Below are positions 26,140-36,649 of a DNA stretch of 57,413 nt, piece by piece (position 1 is the stretch's first letter; every line of letters starts with the position of its first letter). This DNA comes from Desulfacinum sp. (GTDB lineage Bacteria; Desulfobacterota; Syntrophobacteria; Syntrophobacterales; DSM-9756). Position numbers and translations under genes: made by a program. The notes below the pieces were generated by a model. The model saw nothing but the letters and a program-made list of their open reading frames with translations. It searched no databases and was not told where the DNA came from. The stretch lies in NCBI GenBank assembly GCA_014359885.1, contig JACIYN010000026.1, positions 1 through 57,413 on the forward strand. Direction: 5' to 3'.

Positions 26140-27474
26140 CTAGGCCAGTTTCAGTCCGCTCTTGCCGTCCCAATCGGGAGGCGGGCAATGGGACGGCACG
26201 GCCGGATTCCACTGGAAGATGACCCCTTCCGCCTTGAGCCGTTCCACTTCCTCGTGGGGAAGGCCCAGAAGCTTGGTCAGCACGTAGGCGTTGTCGAAGC
26301 CCAAGGGTCGACAGCTCCACTGGACGCGGCTGGGCGTTTGGCTCATGCGGGGAGGATAGCAGTGTTCCACCATGGGACCGTACAGGGCATCGTCGAATTG
26401 CTGAACCGTCCCGCGCTGGCGATAGTGGGGGAGATGGTAGGCGTCCTCGGCGGTGAGCACCCGGGAGGCGGCAAATCCGTATCGGCTGCCCAGGGCTTCC
26501 ACCTCCTCCACCTTCTTGGTTCGGGTCCATTCCCCAATGATCTTGAGGAGTTCCCGGGCATTGGCGTCTTGGAGCCGCTCCAGGGGATCGGCGAAGCGTT
26601 CCAAGAGTTCCGGTTTTTCCATGGCCTGGCACAGCCCCTTGAATTCGGCCTCATCGAAGGCGGCCACCGCCACCCAGCCGTCGGAACAGTCGAACAGGTC
26701 GGAAGGGCAGATGGCCAGATCCCGGTTACCGGACCGCGGACGGTCTTTCCCGGTCATGTAGGCGTAGAGCCAGGTCCAATCCAAGAGGCGGATGACGCTT
26801 TCCACCTGCATGTAGTCGATGAACTGGCCTTCGCCGGTTCGTTCCCGGTAATTGAGCGCTCCCATGATGGCCACGGCGCACATGAGTGCGGTGGCCCAGT
26901 CGGCGATCCAGACGCCGGACTTGATGGGCCCGCGCCCTTCGAAACCCGTGATGGGCGAGAGCGCCCCCATGCTTTGGGCCACCGCATCGTAGCTGGTGCG
27001 CCCGGTCCAGGGTCCCCAGCTGCCGTAGCCCGACACGTGCAGCTGAATGATGCCCGGATTGACTTCCCTCAGTTCTCGATAGCTCAAACCCCATTCCGCC
27101 AGTCGGCCCGGGGTCAGGTTGTCTACCACCACATCGGATTTCTTGACCAGCTCCAGGAAGAGCTCCTTGGCCTTCGGATGCCCCAAATGCATTCCCATCC
27201 AGTACTTGTTGTGATTTTCAATCTCCATCCCGGGAGACATGTTCTTCCAGAACAAGGCGTAGGGGGTGACGAAGCGCATCTGGTCGCCCTTCTGCCCCTC
27301 GAACTTGATCACCTCGGCGCCGAATTCCGCCAGGTAGTCGCAGCATGCCGGCCCGAGAACCACGTAGCAGACCTCCAGGACCCGCACGCCTTCCAAGGGC
27401 TGGCGTTTACCGAATAGGTTCTCCACATCGAACAGTTCCCGCATTCTCTGTTGGTAGGATTTCCCCTGATCCAT
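26140..27474 (-). CDS. class III CoA-transferase (CaiB/BaiF family), second subunit
   Basis: A 444-residue CoA-transferase of the same family as its downstream neighbour. It shows [27 protein letters not shown] (the opening Rossmann segment, in parts VRVLEVCYV and LAEFGAEVI), [18 protein letters not shown], and [17 protein letters not shown] with the expected catalytic Asp. The conserved tail [17 protein letters not shown] parallels that of its partner, suggesting an ancient duplication. ATG 27474 has GAGGAGGAG upstream. Both copies keep the Asp, so either or both may be active. It is first in the operon, divergent from livJ. Confidence 0.88.
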   Translation of the reverse strand: MDQGKSYQQRMRELFDVENLFGKRQPLEGVRVLEVCYVVLGPACCDYLAEFGAEVIKFEGQKGDQMRFVTPYALFWKNMSPGMEIENHNKYWMGMHLGHPKAKELFLELVKKSDVVVDNLTPGRLAEWGLSYRELREVNPGIIQLHVSGYGSWGPWTGRTSYDAVAQSMGALSPITGFEGRGPIKSGVWIADWATALMCAVAIMGALNYRERTGEGQFIDYMQVESVIRLLDWTWLYAYMTGKDRPRSGNRDLAICPSDLFDCSDGWVAVAAFDEAEFKGLCQAMEKPELLERFADPLERLQDANARELLKIIGEWTRTKKVEEVEALGSRYGFAASRVLTAEDAYHLPHYRQRGTVQQFDDALYGPMVEHCYPPRMSQTPSRVQWSCRPLGFDNAYVLTKLLGLPHEEVERLKAEGVIFQWNPAVPSHCPPPDWDGKSGLKLA

Positions 27475-27975
27475 GCAGCTCCTCCTCTGGGTTGTGGAAT
27501 GGACATATCCTGCCCGGCCGGTCGATCGGGCACACTGCTGGGAAAAAGGTTAGGGATGGGATGCGGCGCCCACCGAGGCGCCCTGGAGCGGAAATGACCC
27601 ACCTTGTGGATGAGCCGCAACGGCGGAGAAGAGTAGGAAGCGGAAAAGGAGCGGGAATCGTGAGCCGCACTGGAGATCGGAGAACGGGAGGCACAGCAGA
27701 TTGGGAACTGGAATTTCCTTGTCCACAGCTATTGGTCGCATGCGAGGCAAGGTTGGGTGTTGAAACGAGTTTGCTTCTACCAAAATCGGTCCCTTCCGGT
27801 CAAGCACGAATCCCTAGTTCGGCACTGGTTTTCTGTGCGGGGCAGCAAAGTCTTTTTGGTTGACAGAAACAGAGTGCTGCAGTAGAGAGCAAGGCAGTCT
27901 GTTTCAAGTAATAATCTTGGGATGTTGGTACCGATTGGCTGGAGCTTGAACCAAACAGGCAGCAAGGAGGGAATC
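27475..27975. other. divergent regulatory gap, CoA-transferase / livJ
   Basis: The 501-base gap has lower GC than its surroundings from about 27700 to 27960. The ORFs in it are short and unsupported. A weak plus-strand promoter is possible: TTGACA at 27860-27865 and TAGAGA at 27883-27888 with a 17-base spacer. No operator repeat was recognised. Confidence 0.5.
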
Positions 27976-29106
27976 ATGCAGCGACGCAGGTTTTTGGCAG
28001 TTTTGGCTCTTGTGGGTTTCGCCCTGGCGACGGCGGCGGGACCGGCCGCGGCCCAGGACACCATCAAGATCGGGGCCTATCTTCCCATGACGGGTGCCGT
28101 GGCCGCCTACGGCCAGATGGAGTGGGACGGCATCCAGATCGCCCATGAGATGAAGCCCGAAGTGTTAGGCAAGAAGATCGAGTTGGTGCTGGTGGACACC
28201 AAGAGCGACAAGATTGAAGCCGCCAACGCCGTGAGCCGCCTGGTGGAAAAGGAGAAGGTGGTGGGCATTATTGGTGAGGCCATCAGCGGCAACACCATGG
28301 CCGGCAACCCCATCTCCGAAGCAGCCAAGATTCCCTCCGTGAGCCCCACCGCCACCAACCCGCTGGTAACCCAGGGCAAGAAGTACGCCTTCCGTGCCTG
28401 CTTCATCGACCCCTTCCAGGGTGAGGTGGCCGCGCGGTTCGCCATCAACGAGCTGAAGGCCAAGACCGCGGCCGTGATCATCGATATCGCCCAGGACTAC
28501 TGCGTGGGTCTCGCCAATTTCTTCGTCAAGGAATTCGTGAAGCTCGGCGGCAAGGTGGTCTCCACCACCTACATCCAGACGGGTGACCAGGACTTCTCGG
28601 CTCAGCTTTCCGCCGTTCAGGCCACCAACCCCGACATCATCTACGCTCCCAACTACTACACGGAAGACGCCCTCATGGCCAAGCAGGCCCGTGACCTGGG
28701 CATCAATGTTCCCATCCTGACCGGTGACGGCGCCCAGGCCGACCCCCTGATCGAAATCGGCGGCAAGGCGGTGGAAGAGATGTATTTTACGGGCCACTTC
28801 CACAAGGAAGCCGCCAGCACGGATCTGGGCAAGGAATACATCAAGCGCTTCGAAGAAAAGAAGGGCAAGGAAGCGGACGCCTTCGGCGCCCTGGCCGCCG
28901 ATGCCTACTTCCTGCTGGTGGAAGCCATTGAAAAGGCCGGATCCACGGACGGCACCAAGATTCGTGACGCCCTCGTGGGTCTCCAGAACTTCCCGGGCGT
29001 GTCCGGTATCATCACCATGCAGGAAAACGGCAATCCCATCAAGAGCATGGTGATCAACAAGGTCAAGGACGGCAAGTTCGTGTACGTGACCACCATCAAC
29101 CCGTAA
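27976..29106 (+). CDS. livJ: branched-chain amino acid ABC transporter, substrate-binding protein
   Basis: A 376-residue periplasmic binding protein of the Leu/Ile/Val family. The signal peptide begins MQRRRFLAVLALVGF and likely ends AAA near residue 26; the RRRFL resembles a Tat motif but Sec export is equally possible. The mature start TIKIGAYLPMTGAVAAYG and VVGIIGEAISGNTMAG are typical. AAGGAGG lies 5 bases before ATG 27976. It leads a complete livJ-H-M-G-F operon. The family also binds aromatic and other carboxylates, so the ligand need not be Leu/Ile/Val. Confidence 0.94.
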   Translation: MQRRRFLAVLALVGFALATAAGPAAAQDTIKIGAYLPMTGAVAAYGQMEWDGIQIAHEMKPEVLGKKIELVLVDTKSDKIEAANAVSRLVEKEKVVGIIGEAISGNTMAGNPISEAAKIPSVSPTATNPLVTQGKKYAFRACFIDPFQGEVAARFAINELKAKTAAVIIDIAQDYCVGLANFFVKEFVKLGGKVVSTTYIQTGDQDFSAQLSAVQATNPDIIYAPNYYTEDALMAKQARDLGINVPILTGDGAQADPLIEIGGKAVEEMYFTGHFHKEAASTDLGKEYIKRFEEKKGKEADAFGALAADAYFLLVEAIEKAGSTDGTKIRDALVGLQNFPGVSGIITMQENGNPIKSMVINKVKDGKFVYVTTINP

Positions 29107-29207
29107 CGGCGGGAAGACGAAGCGGGGACATGGACATCGTGGGCCGGCTCCATGGCGGACATATCCTTCCGGTCCCCGCTTTGCACGGATCGCATCGGTA
29201 GCCCCTG

Positions 29208-29243
29208 GAGCAGGGCCGACCCCAGGTCGCCCTGCTCTTTTTT
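29208..29243 (+). terminator. hairpin with T-tract between livJ and livH
   Basis: GAGCAGGGC and GCCCTGCTC form a 9-bp stem followed by six T. It would let the binding protein be made in excess over the permeases through partial termination. That is inference from its position inside the operon. Confidence 0.7.
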
Positions 29244-29336
29244 GGAACACCCTTTCCCGTCCAGGGAAGCACGAACCTCGATCCCCCGGCCCGGAAGCCC
29301 CTTCCGGGACCTCCCGCATCGCAGGAAGGAAGGCCC

Positions 29337-30230
29337 GTGACCACAACCATCTTCTTTCAACAACTCACCAACGGCATCTCCCTCGGGAGCCTCTACGCTC
29401 TCGTGGCCATCGGCTACACCATGGTGTACGGCATCCTGAGGCTCATCAACTTCGCCCACGGCGACCTGCTCATGGTGGCCGCCTATACGGCCATCTACGC
29501 CGTGACCATGTTCACCTTGCCGTGGTACCTGAGTTTTCCCCTGGCCATCGCCCTGACGGGCTGCATCGGCATCTTGCTGGACAAGGTCGCCTACAAGCCG
29601 CTTCGGGACGCGCCGCGCATCTCCCTTCTCATCTCGGCCATCGGCGCCTCGTTTCTTCTGGAGAACCTGGCGCTGGTCATCATCGGCGGAGTTCCCAAGG
29701 GCTTCCCGAGACCGGACATGTTTGCAAAAGTCATTGAGATCCTCGGCGTGCGCATCCAGGTCCTCACCATCTACATTCCCCTCATGACCCTCGTGTTCCT
29801 CATGGCCCTGCTCTACATCGTGTACCGCACCAAGGTGGGCAAGGCCATGCGCGCCGCCTCCAAAGACATCGAAACCACCCGCCTCATGGGAATCAATGTC
29901 GACCGCATCATCGCCCTCACCTTCCTCATGGGTTCGTCGCTGGCCGCGGCCGGCGGCATCATGTGGGCGATGAAGTATCCGCAGGTGAATCCCTTCATGG
30001 GCGTCATTCCGGGCCTGAAGGCGTTCATCGCCGCCGTTCTGGGCGGCATCGGCAATATCATCGGCGCCGTTGTGGGCGGCTTCGCCCTGGGCCTGGGCGA
30101 GATCCTTCTGGTCGCCTTCTTCCCCCAACTGGCCCAGTACCGCGATGCCTTCGCCTTCGTCATTTTGATCCTGGTTCTGCTCTTCAGGCCCACGGGCATC
30201 ATGGGCGAACCCATCACCGACAAGACCTGA
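29337..30230 (+). CDS. livH: branched-chain amino acid ABC transporter permease
   Basis: A 297-residue LivH-type inner-membrane permease with eight or so hydrophobic helices. Landmarks are NGISLGSLYALVAIGYTMVYG at the start (in parts: SLGSLYALVAIGYTM), RLINFAHGDLLM, and the GIMWAMKYPQVNP and VLGGIGNIIGAVVGG segments. It starts with GTG 29337 behind GGAAGGAAGG. Its stop overlaps a possible ATG of livM by one base. Confidence 0.95.
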   Translation: MTTTIFFQQLTNGISLGSLYALVAIGYTMVYGILRLINFAHGDLLMVAAYTAIYAVTMFTLPWYLSFPLAIALTGCIGILLDKVAYKPLRDAPRISLLISAIGASFLLENLALVIIGGVPKGFPRPDMFAKVIEILGVRIQVLTIYIPLMTLVFLMALLYIVYRTKVGKAMRAASKDIETTRLMGINVDRIIALTFLMGSSLAAAGGIMWAMKYPQVNPFMGVIPGLKAFIAAVLGGIGNIIGAVVGGFALGLGEILLVAFFPQLAQYRDAFAFVILILVLLFRPTGIMGEPITDKT

Positions 30231-30250
30231 TGACCTGGAAGGGAAAGGAC

Positions 30251-31291
<1,041 letters not shown>

Positions 31292-31302
31292 AGGGTGTCT
31301 TC

Positions 31303-32076
31303 ATGAACGATTTCTTTCGACTGGAATCCCTTGTCATGCAATTCGGCGGCCTCACCGCCGTCAACGACTTTTCCATATCCATCGAGCCGGGGGAACTGGT
31401 GGGCCTGATCGGTCCCAACGGAGCCGGAAAGACCACGGTTTTCAACATGATCACCGGCTTTCTGACCCCCACCTCGGGGCGGGTCCTGTGGCAGGGCGAG
31501 GACATCACCGGCCTTCCCGTCCATCAGATCACCGCCCGGGGGATCGCCCGCACCTTCCAGAACATCCGCCTTTTTACGGACATGACCGTCCTGGAAAACG
31601 TGATGGTCTCCTTCCACCACAAGATCCGTTCGCGTTTCTGGAAGGCCATGCTCGGCATGCCGTCCCACGGCAGAGAGGAGCAGCGCATCCGGGAGGAGGC
31701 GTACGGGTTTTTGCAGGAGCTCAACCTGGCCCATCTGGCCGACGAAAAGGCGGGAAGTCTCGCCTACGGCCAGCAGCGTCGCCTGGAGATCGCCCGGGCC
31801 CTGGCCACCTACCCCAAGCTGCTCCTCCTGGATGAGCCCGCCGCCGGCATGAATCCCCAGGAAACCATGGAGCTGGCCGGGCTGGTGCGGGAGATTCGGA
31901 AGCGCCATGGCCTGACGATCTTCCTCATCGAGCACGACATGAAATTCGTCATGGGCCTGTGCGAGCGGATCAAGGTGCTGGACTACGGTATCAGCATTGC
32001 GGAAGGCACCCCGGAGGAGATCCAGACCAATCCCGACGTGATCAAGGCTTACCTAGGAGAACCCAAGCATGCTTGA
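31303..32076 (+). CDS. livG: branched-chain amino acid ABC transporter ATPase LivG
   Basis: A 257-residue ABC ATPase. Walker A is GPNGAGKTT, the signature is SLAYGQQRRLEIARAL, Walker B is LLLLDEPAAGMN, and the switch His is in FLIEHDMKFVMG. The IARTFQNIRLFTDMTVLENV segment is typical of LivG. The start at 31303 follows livM by 11 bases. It overlaps livF by 8 bases. Confidence 0.95.
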   Translation: MNDFFRLESLVMQFGGLTAVNDFSISIEPGELVGLIGPNGAGKTTVFNMITGFLTPTSGRVLWQGEDITGLPVHQITARGIARTFQNIRLFTDMTVLENVMVSFHHKIRSRFWKAMLGMPSHGREEQRIREEAYGFLQELNLAHLADEKAGSLAYGQQRRLEIARALATYPKLLLLDEPAAGMNPQETMELAGLVREIRKRHGLTIFLIEHDMKFVMGLCERIKVLDYGISIAEGTPEEIQTNPDVIKAYLGEPKHA

Positions 32077-32770
32077 AGTCAAGAACCTGCACGTGTACTA
32101 CGGCGGTATTCATGCACTCAAAGGCATCGACCTCCGGGTCGCGGAAGGCCAGATCGTCACGCTCATCGGGGCCAACGGGGCCGGCAAGTCCACCACCCTT
32201 CGATCCATTGCGGGTCTCGTTCGCCCCCGGCAAGGAAGCATCGTTTTCCAGGGTACGGAACTGACCACGCTTCCCACCTACAAGGTGATCCAGCTGGGAA
32301 TCGGCGTGGCGCCGGAAGGCCGAAAGGTCTTCGGCAACCTCACCGTGCTGGAAAATTTGGAACTGGGCGCCTACAACCGGCCGCCCCAGGAATTTCAAGC
32401 GGACCTGGAGTGGGTCTTCTCGCTCTTTCCCAGGCTGGAAGAACGCCGCAAGCAGCTGGCGGGAACCCTGAGCGGCGGAGAGCAGCAGATGCTGGCCCTG
32501 GGTCGGGCCCTCATGAGCCGCCCCAAGCTGGTTTTGCTGGACGAGCCGTCTCTCGGGCTGGCCCCGCTGGTGGTGGAGGAGGTCTTCGAGACCATCACCA
32601 CCATCAACCAGCAGGGGGCCACCGTCCTGCTGGTGGAACAGAACGCCATGGCCGCCCTCCACGTGGCCCACTATGCCTATGTGCTGGAGACGGGGCGCAT
32701 CACCTTGGAAGGGACCGGCAGGGATCTTCTTCAGGACGAGCGGGTCCGCAAGGCCTATCTGGGCGAATAG
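32069..32770 (+). CDS. livF: branched-chain amino acid ABC transporter ATPase LivF
   Basis: A 233-residue ABC ATPase, second nucleotide-binding subunit of the Liv system. Walker A is GANGAGKSTT, the signature is TLSGGEQQMLALGRAL, Walker B is LVLLDEPSLGLAP, and VLLVEQNAMAAL ends the core. GVAPEGRKVFGNLTVLENL is characteristic of LivF. It is the last gene of the operon. No strong terminator was recognised in the following gap. Confidence 0.95.
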   Translation: MLEVKNLHVYYGGIHALKGIDLRVAEGQIVTLIGANGAGKSTTLRSIAGLVRPRQGSIVFQGTELTTLPTYKVIQLGIGVAPEGRKVFGNLTVLENLELGAYNRPPQEFQADLEWVFSLFPRLEERRKQLAGTLSGGEQQMLALGRALMSRPKLVLLDEPSLGLAPLVVEEVFETITTINQQGATVLLVEQNAMAALHVAHYAYVLETGRITLEGTGRDLLQDERVRKAYLGE

Positions 32771-32881
32771 CCGAAGGATGGTGTTGCCGCCTACCATTTG
32801 GCGTGCTTGTTGCTAAAATCCGATGCGAAAGAACCATGCTGTCCGGTTGGTGCGCGACCAGCATGCACGCGAAACAACGTC

Positions 32882-32970
32882 TGTAGGAGCGGCGAAAGCC
32901 GCGATGGGGGTGGTTGGCCATTCCGTGGCGGTCCAGTCACCAGATCATCGCACCTTGCGGCGCTCCCACA
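32882..32970. repeat. dispersed repeat of the GGAGCGGCGAAAGCCGCGAT family
   Basis: The ends, TGTAGGAGCGGCGAAAGCC and CTTGCGGCGCTCCCACA, are imperfect inverted repeats. A related copy lies at 49262-49349 with the same outer motifs and a diverged centre. Confidence 0.6.
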
Positions 32971-33070
32971 GGACGGCCGGCACTTGGCGGCAGGTTCTGA
33001 TATCCCGGCGGGGTGGCGGGTCCGCCATGATCGTTGGGCGTGCGGTGCCGATCCTGCCTGGTTGCGGTTC

Positions 33071-33100
33071 CGTAGGGGCGGTTCGCGAACCGCCCCTACG
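33071..33100. repeat. perfect 30-base palindrome
   Basis: CGTAGGGGCGGTTCG and its exact reverse complement. It shares the GTAGGGGCG arm with the 24464, 34887 and 42947 copies but has a different centre. Confidence 0.8.
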
Positions 33101-33267
33101 CCCGGGACGGCCGAGCGATCGCACTGCGGGCCAAGGAACCGTCAAGGAAGGCTTGTTTCCACCCCCTCAAGAAGACCAATGGAAGACAGCCACCCTGGGG
33201 GGCGAATCCGAGGGCTTCCCAGGAATCTTCATCTTTCCGACGGGAACTACAAGGGAGGCATGGGACC

Positions 33268-34071
33268 TTGCAGTTGGTGGCCACCAGAGAAGAAATCCTT
33301 AGAGCCTGCGCCGTTCTCTTCGGCCCTCATGCGACTCGGGACCCGGCCTTCCTGAGACGCATTGACGCCGCCGGGGTCAAGAAGGCCTTTCGCCGCCGCG
33401 CCCTGGACACCCATCCCGACAGGCTCCGTCAAAAGGATGGCACACCGCCCCCCTTTGCCCATGAGGCCTTTCTCCAGGTCAAGAACGCCTACGACCTTCT
33501 GGATCGGCTCCTGGCCTGTCACGGACCGGCGGGCCTGGTTGGCTTGCTGAGAACCCCGCAGAACCGGGTTCGCCAAGCCCCCCGCCCCTCGCCTTGCAAG
33601 GCTTCTGGGCCCCGTCCCACCCCTTTCCACCCTAGGCGGCCGGCGAACGGTCCCTTCTCCTCCTCTTTCTGGTCCGGCCGAATGCCGCAACGGCCCCTCC
33701 GGTTCGGCGAATTTCTCTATTTCCGTAGGGTCATCACTTGGCAGCAGCTCATCCAAGCCTTGGTGTGGCAGCGCCGCCAACGCCCCCGCCTCGGTGAAAT
33801 CGCGACCCGCTGGCGATGGCTCTCCCCGGAAGAGGTGGATGCCCTGCTCCGCTCAAAGGCACCGGGAGACAGAATCGGCGAGGCTCTGGTCCGCCACGGC
33901 CTGATCACGCCGTTCCAGCTCCGAGTGTTGCTCCACCAGCAAAGGCGTCTACAGCTTCCCATCGGCCGCTTTTTCGTGGATGCCGGCCTCTTAAGCGCGG
34001 AAGCCCTCGAGCAGTTCCTCCGGCACCAGGATCTTCACAACCTCCGGACCACACACCGGAAACCTGCCTGA
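33268..34071 (+). CDS. J-domain protein with GspE-N-like C-terminal repeats
   Basis: A 267-residue protein. Residues about 8-80 form a J-domain with the diagnostic HPD (LDTHPDRLR), which would stimulate an Hsp70 (DnaK). After a Pro/Arg-rich linker (about 90-140), the C-terminal half has repeats of the form LRFGEFLYFRRVITWQQLIQAL, then GEIATRWRWLSPEEVDALL, GEALVRHGLITPFQLRVLL and GRFFVDAGLLSAEALEQFL (each read in parts). These resemble the N-terminal bundle of PilB/MshE ATPases. TTG 33268 has AAGGGAGG upstream. Its client is unknown; a link to pilus assembly is only suggested by the similarity. Confidence 0.75.
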   Translation: MQLVATREEILRACAVLFGPHATRDPAFLRRIDAAGVKKAFRRRALDTHPDRLRQKDGTPPPFAHEAFLQVKNAYDLLDRLLACHGPAGLVGLLRTPQNRVRQAPRPSPCKASGPRPTPFHPRRPANGPFSSSFWSGRMPQRPLRFGEFLYFRRVITWQQLIQALVWQRRQRPRLGEIATRWRWLSPEEVDALLRSKAPGDRIGEALVRHGLITPFQLRVLLHQQRRLQLPIGRFFVDAGLLSAEALEQFLRHQDLHNLRTTHRKPA

Positions 34072-34114
34072 AAAGCGACATCGCTCCCAAGTCCGCTCCC
34101 ACACGGAAAAAGAT

Positions 34115-34828
34115 TCATCTGCGTTCATTGGCGTTCACTCGGGGTCCTCTTTCCCATTGGCCGAAGGCCCTTAAGGCCTCCCGGTAAAATCTTTTCACTT
34201 TTCCCATGTCCTTTCGCCCCGAGGCGTCCTCCAGGCCCGTGTGCGCATCCACCCCCGCCGGCCGGACGATCCGCACGGCTTCCGCCACGTTCTCCGGAGT
34301 CAGTCCTCCCGCCAGGATCACCGGTTTGGGCGCATATTGAACGATGCGGCCACTGGCCTCCCAGTCGTGAACCTTTCCCGTGGCGCCCCTGGCCCCCGTT
34401 TCGGGATCGAACGTGTCCGTGAGGAAGGCGTCCACCACGGGAGCCGTGAGGTCCACGGCCGCCAAGAGATCCTTTAGGGCCGTCCGGCCGACCACCAGGC
34501 TTTTGATGAGAAAAAGGGCCGGACAGGCCGCCCGAAGAGCTCTCAACCCTTCCATCTTCAGGTCCCCATGCACCTGGACCGCCCGAACGCCGAGAAAATC
34601 CGCCAGATCCTTCAAGGCCCGCCAGTCCGTCTCATAGGTGATGAGGACGGGCACCACCCACTCGGGAAGCGTGGCGATGATCCAGCGAGCCTCTTCTTCC
34701 GACAGATCCTGCGGGTGCACATCGAGACGGAGGGGGAATCCCAGCCAGCCGATTCCCGCGGCGCAGAGCGCGTGCGCTTCCTCTTCGTCCACAATACCGG
34801 CCACCTGGACGATGGGATGTTTCAACAT
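34115..34828 (-). CDS. TrpF-like (phosphoribosylanthranilate isomerase family) protein lacking the catalytic Cys
   Basis: A 237-residue TIM-barrel protein similar to TrpF: GVRAVQVHGD, FLTDTFDPETGARGATGKVHDW with the usual Asp, and ILAGGLTPENVAEAVR and GVDAHTGLEDASGRKD at the phosphate site. The N-terminal KICGI that carries TrpF's catalytic Cys reads VQVAGI, and the GFVF..SPR motif is also changed. It is unlikely to be a normal tryptophan enzyme. There are no other trp genes nearby. ATG 34828 begins at the conserved barrel. The last 10 codons run into a dispersed GTGAACGCCAATGAACG-type repeat. Confidence 0.7.
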   Translation of the reverse strand: MLKHPIVQVAGIVDEEEAHALCAAGIGWLGFPLRLDVHPQDLSEEEARWIIATLPEWVVPVLITYETDWRALKDLADFLGVRAVQVHGDLKMEGLRALRAACPALFLIKSLVVGRTALKDLLAAVDLTAPVVDAFLTDTFDPETGARGATGKVHDWEASGRIVQYAPKPVILAGGLTPENVAEAVRIVRPAGVDAHTGLEDASGRKDMGKVKRFYREALRAFGQWERGPRVNANERR

Positions 34829-34886
34829 GGCAGCTCCCGACATGAGATTTCTGGGAAACGCGACCTTCTTCTGTTCTTGCACGCGG

Positions 34887-34920
34887 CCTGTAGGGGCGAA
34901 TAATCATTCGCCCCTACGGC
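34887..34920. repeat. palindrome of the GTAGGGGCGAAT family
   Basis: GCCTGTAGGGGCGAAT and ATTCGCCCCTACGGC arms around a 4-base centre, between the TrpF-like gene and the amine oxidase gene. Confidence 0.8.
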
Positions 34921-35125
34921 CACCTACTTTGCAAAGGGGCATTTCATCCGCCGGAGCCATGACTGTGGGGTCAATCCAGGATAATTTGCGAGCCGCCCCC
35001 ACACGAGTTTCACCTGCTTTATCCCGTAATGGCTTGAGGGAAGTTCCACTTCGGGGCAAAGTGCTTTCTCCAGGAATAGGCAGCCATGATATCATGGCTT
35101 GAACGATTCATGAGGTCTTTTGACC

Positions 35126-36649
35126 ATGAACCCCGTAGTTGGACCGTTCCGAGGAAGAGGAGGAAGACCCCATCCGATGATCTCCACGGACCCTATCCCC
35201 CCGAGCCTTGAGTCCCGTCGTCCATTCAGCCATGCCCCTTGGGGATTCCATGGGCCGGGGCGGCACGGCGACCGGCGCCTCCCCCGCGTGCTGGTTCTCG
35301 GTGCGGGTATGGCGGGCCTGGTGACGGCCAGAATCCTTCACGACACGGGATTTCCCGTGCAGGTCCTGGAAGCGCGCAACCGGCTGGGCGGAAGGATCTG
35401 GACCGTTCAGGACCTGGGAGTTCCCCTGGATTTGGGGGCGTCCTGGATTCACGGGCTTCGCGGCAATCCTCTGGCGGCTTGGTGCAGGCGCTCCCGCATC
35501 CCCATCCAGCGGTTTCCCCGCGGAGGCGTGCACTTTTTCGAACAAGGAAAAGCGGTTTCCTTCTTCCGGCTGGGAATCCGGGGAGTGCGGGGCTTGGCCC
35601 GCTGCGCGTTCCGGTATGCCCGGCTTCGCCGACAAGGGGGGGCTGGAACTTCCCCCGGAAGCCGATCGTCCCAGCTGGCCGATCTTTTCGATCCCCTGAT
35701 CGGGGATGATAGACTGCCGGTCCTGGATCGACGCCTGCTCCTCTGGCTCAGGACCCTGGAGGAGGCCATCAACGGAGCGCCGGCCCACAAGGTTTCGATC
35801 TCCGAGCTGGTCATCCCCAACCCCTGGACGGGCAATGCGGTTCCGATTCCCGGCTACGGCCGCCTGATTCAGGAGGCGGCCTCCGGTCTTTCCATCCTTT
35901 TCGATTGCCCGGTTCAGAGGGTGGCCCTGGAAGACGGCGGCGTCACCGTGGAGACGCCCCGAGGGATCTTTCGCGGCGACGTGGCGGTGGTGACCTTCCC
36001 CATCGGTGTGCTCTCGTCCCGGGCCGTGCGTTTCAGCCCCGAACTTCCCGCCCTAAAGCGGCGCTCTTTGGCGCGGATCGGCTACGGCGGCGACGCGGTT
36101 CTCAACAAGATGGCCATCCGATTCCACCGGCTTCCCTGCCCAGGGAAGATGGAACGGCTCGGCCGAATCCCGGAGACAGCACCGAACCGCGTGGCCTTCG
36201 CCCTGTGGACCCACATGGCCCCGGTGGTGGACGCCCCCTTGCTGGTGGGTTATACGTCGGGCCTGGAGGCCGCCCGCCTGGACACGTCGTGCGGGGAGGA
36301 GGAGACCTTCCGGAAAGCTCATGCGGCTCTTCGGGCCATGTTCGGGTCCCGCCTGCCCCACCCGGCGGCCTGGCGGCACACCCGTTGGCTTTCCGACCCC
36401 TGGGCTCGGGGAAGCTATTCCTACGAAAACGGTCTCTCCACCCGGATAGACCGCCTGGAGTTGGCCGCCCCCGTGGCCGGCCGCCTTTTCTTCGCGGGGG
36501 AAGCCCTGCACCCCGAACATTACGGGACCGTCCACGGGGCCCTTTTGAGCGGCGAGGAGGCCGCGCGGGAGATCCATAAACGTTTCTGCTGCCGTGTGGC
36601 AGATGATCCTTCGGCCCCCTGGCGTGCCGAGCACGGAACATGGAGATGA
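35126..36649 (+). CDS. FAD-dependent amine oxidase (flavin monoamine oxidase family)
   Basis: A 507-residue flavoprotein. The FAD dinucleotide motif VLVLGAGMAGLVTARIL lies near residue 57, followed by LEARNRLGGRIWT and DLGASWIHGLRGNPL, as in polyamine/monoamine oxidases and LSD1-like proteins. The C-terminal flavin segment is RLFFAGEALHPEHYGTVHGALLSG. The first 50 residues are Pro/Arg-rich and unlike the family, so the true start could be internal. The substrate is unknown. Its end overlaps rarA by about 10 bases. Confidence 0.87.
   Translation: MNPVVGPFRGRGGRPHPMISTDPIPPSLESRRPFSHAPWGFHGPGRHGDRRLPRVLVLGAGMAGLVTARILHDTGFPVQVLEARNRLGGRIWTVQDLGVPLDLGASWIHGLRGNPLAAWCRRSRIPIQRFPRGGVHFFEQGKAVSFFRLGIRGVRGLARCAFRYARLRRQGGAGTSPGSRSSQLADLFDPLIGDDRLPVLDRRLLLWLRTLEEAINGAPAHKVSISELVIPNPWTGNAVPIPGYGRLIQEAASGLSILFDCPVQRVALEDGGVTVETPRGIFRGDVAVVTFPIGVLSSRAVRFSPELPALKRRSLARIGYGGDAVLNKMAIRFHRLPCPGKMERLGRIPETAPNRVAFALWTHMAPVVDAPLLVGYTSGLEAARLDTSCGEEETFRKAHAALRAMFGSRLPHPAAWRHTRWLSDPWARGSYSYENGLSTRIDRLELAAPVAGRLFFAGEALHPEHYGTVHGALLSGEEAAREIHKRFCCRVADDPSAPWRAEHGTWR

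Larger units (their letters stand above)
32771..33267. other. repeat-bearing gap after livF
   Basis: The 497-base gap has no supported gene. It carries a copy of the TGTAGGAGCGGCGAAAGCCGCGAT-type repeat (32882-32970) and a perfect 30-base palindrome (33071-33100). Confidence 0.6.

Noticed and set aside
27860..27888. Promoter of livJ as a separate feature
   Set aside because: The -35 is perfect but the -10 (TAGAGA) matches the consensus at only about half the positions, so it is mentioned only in the gap description.
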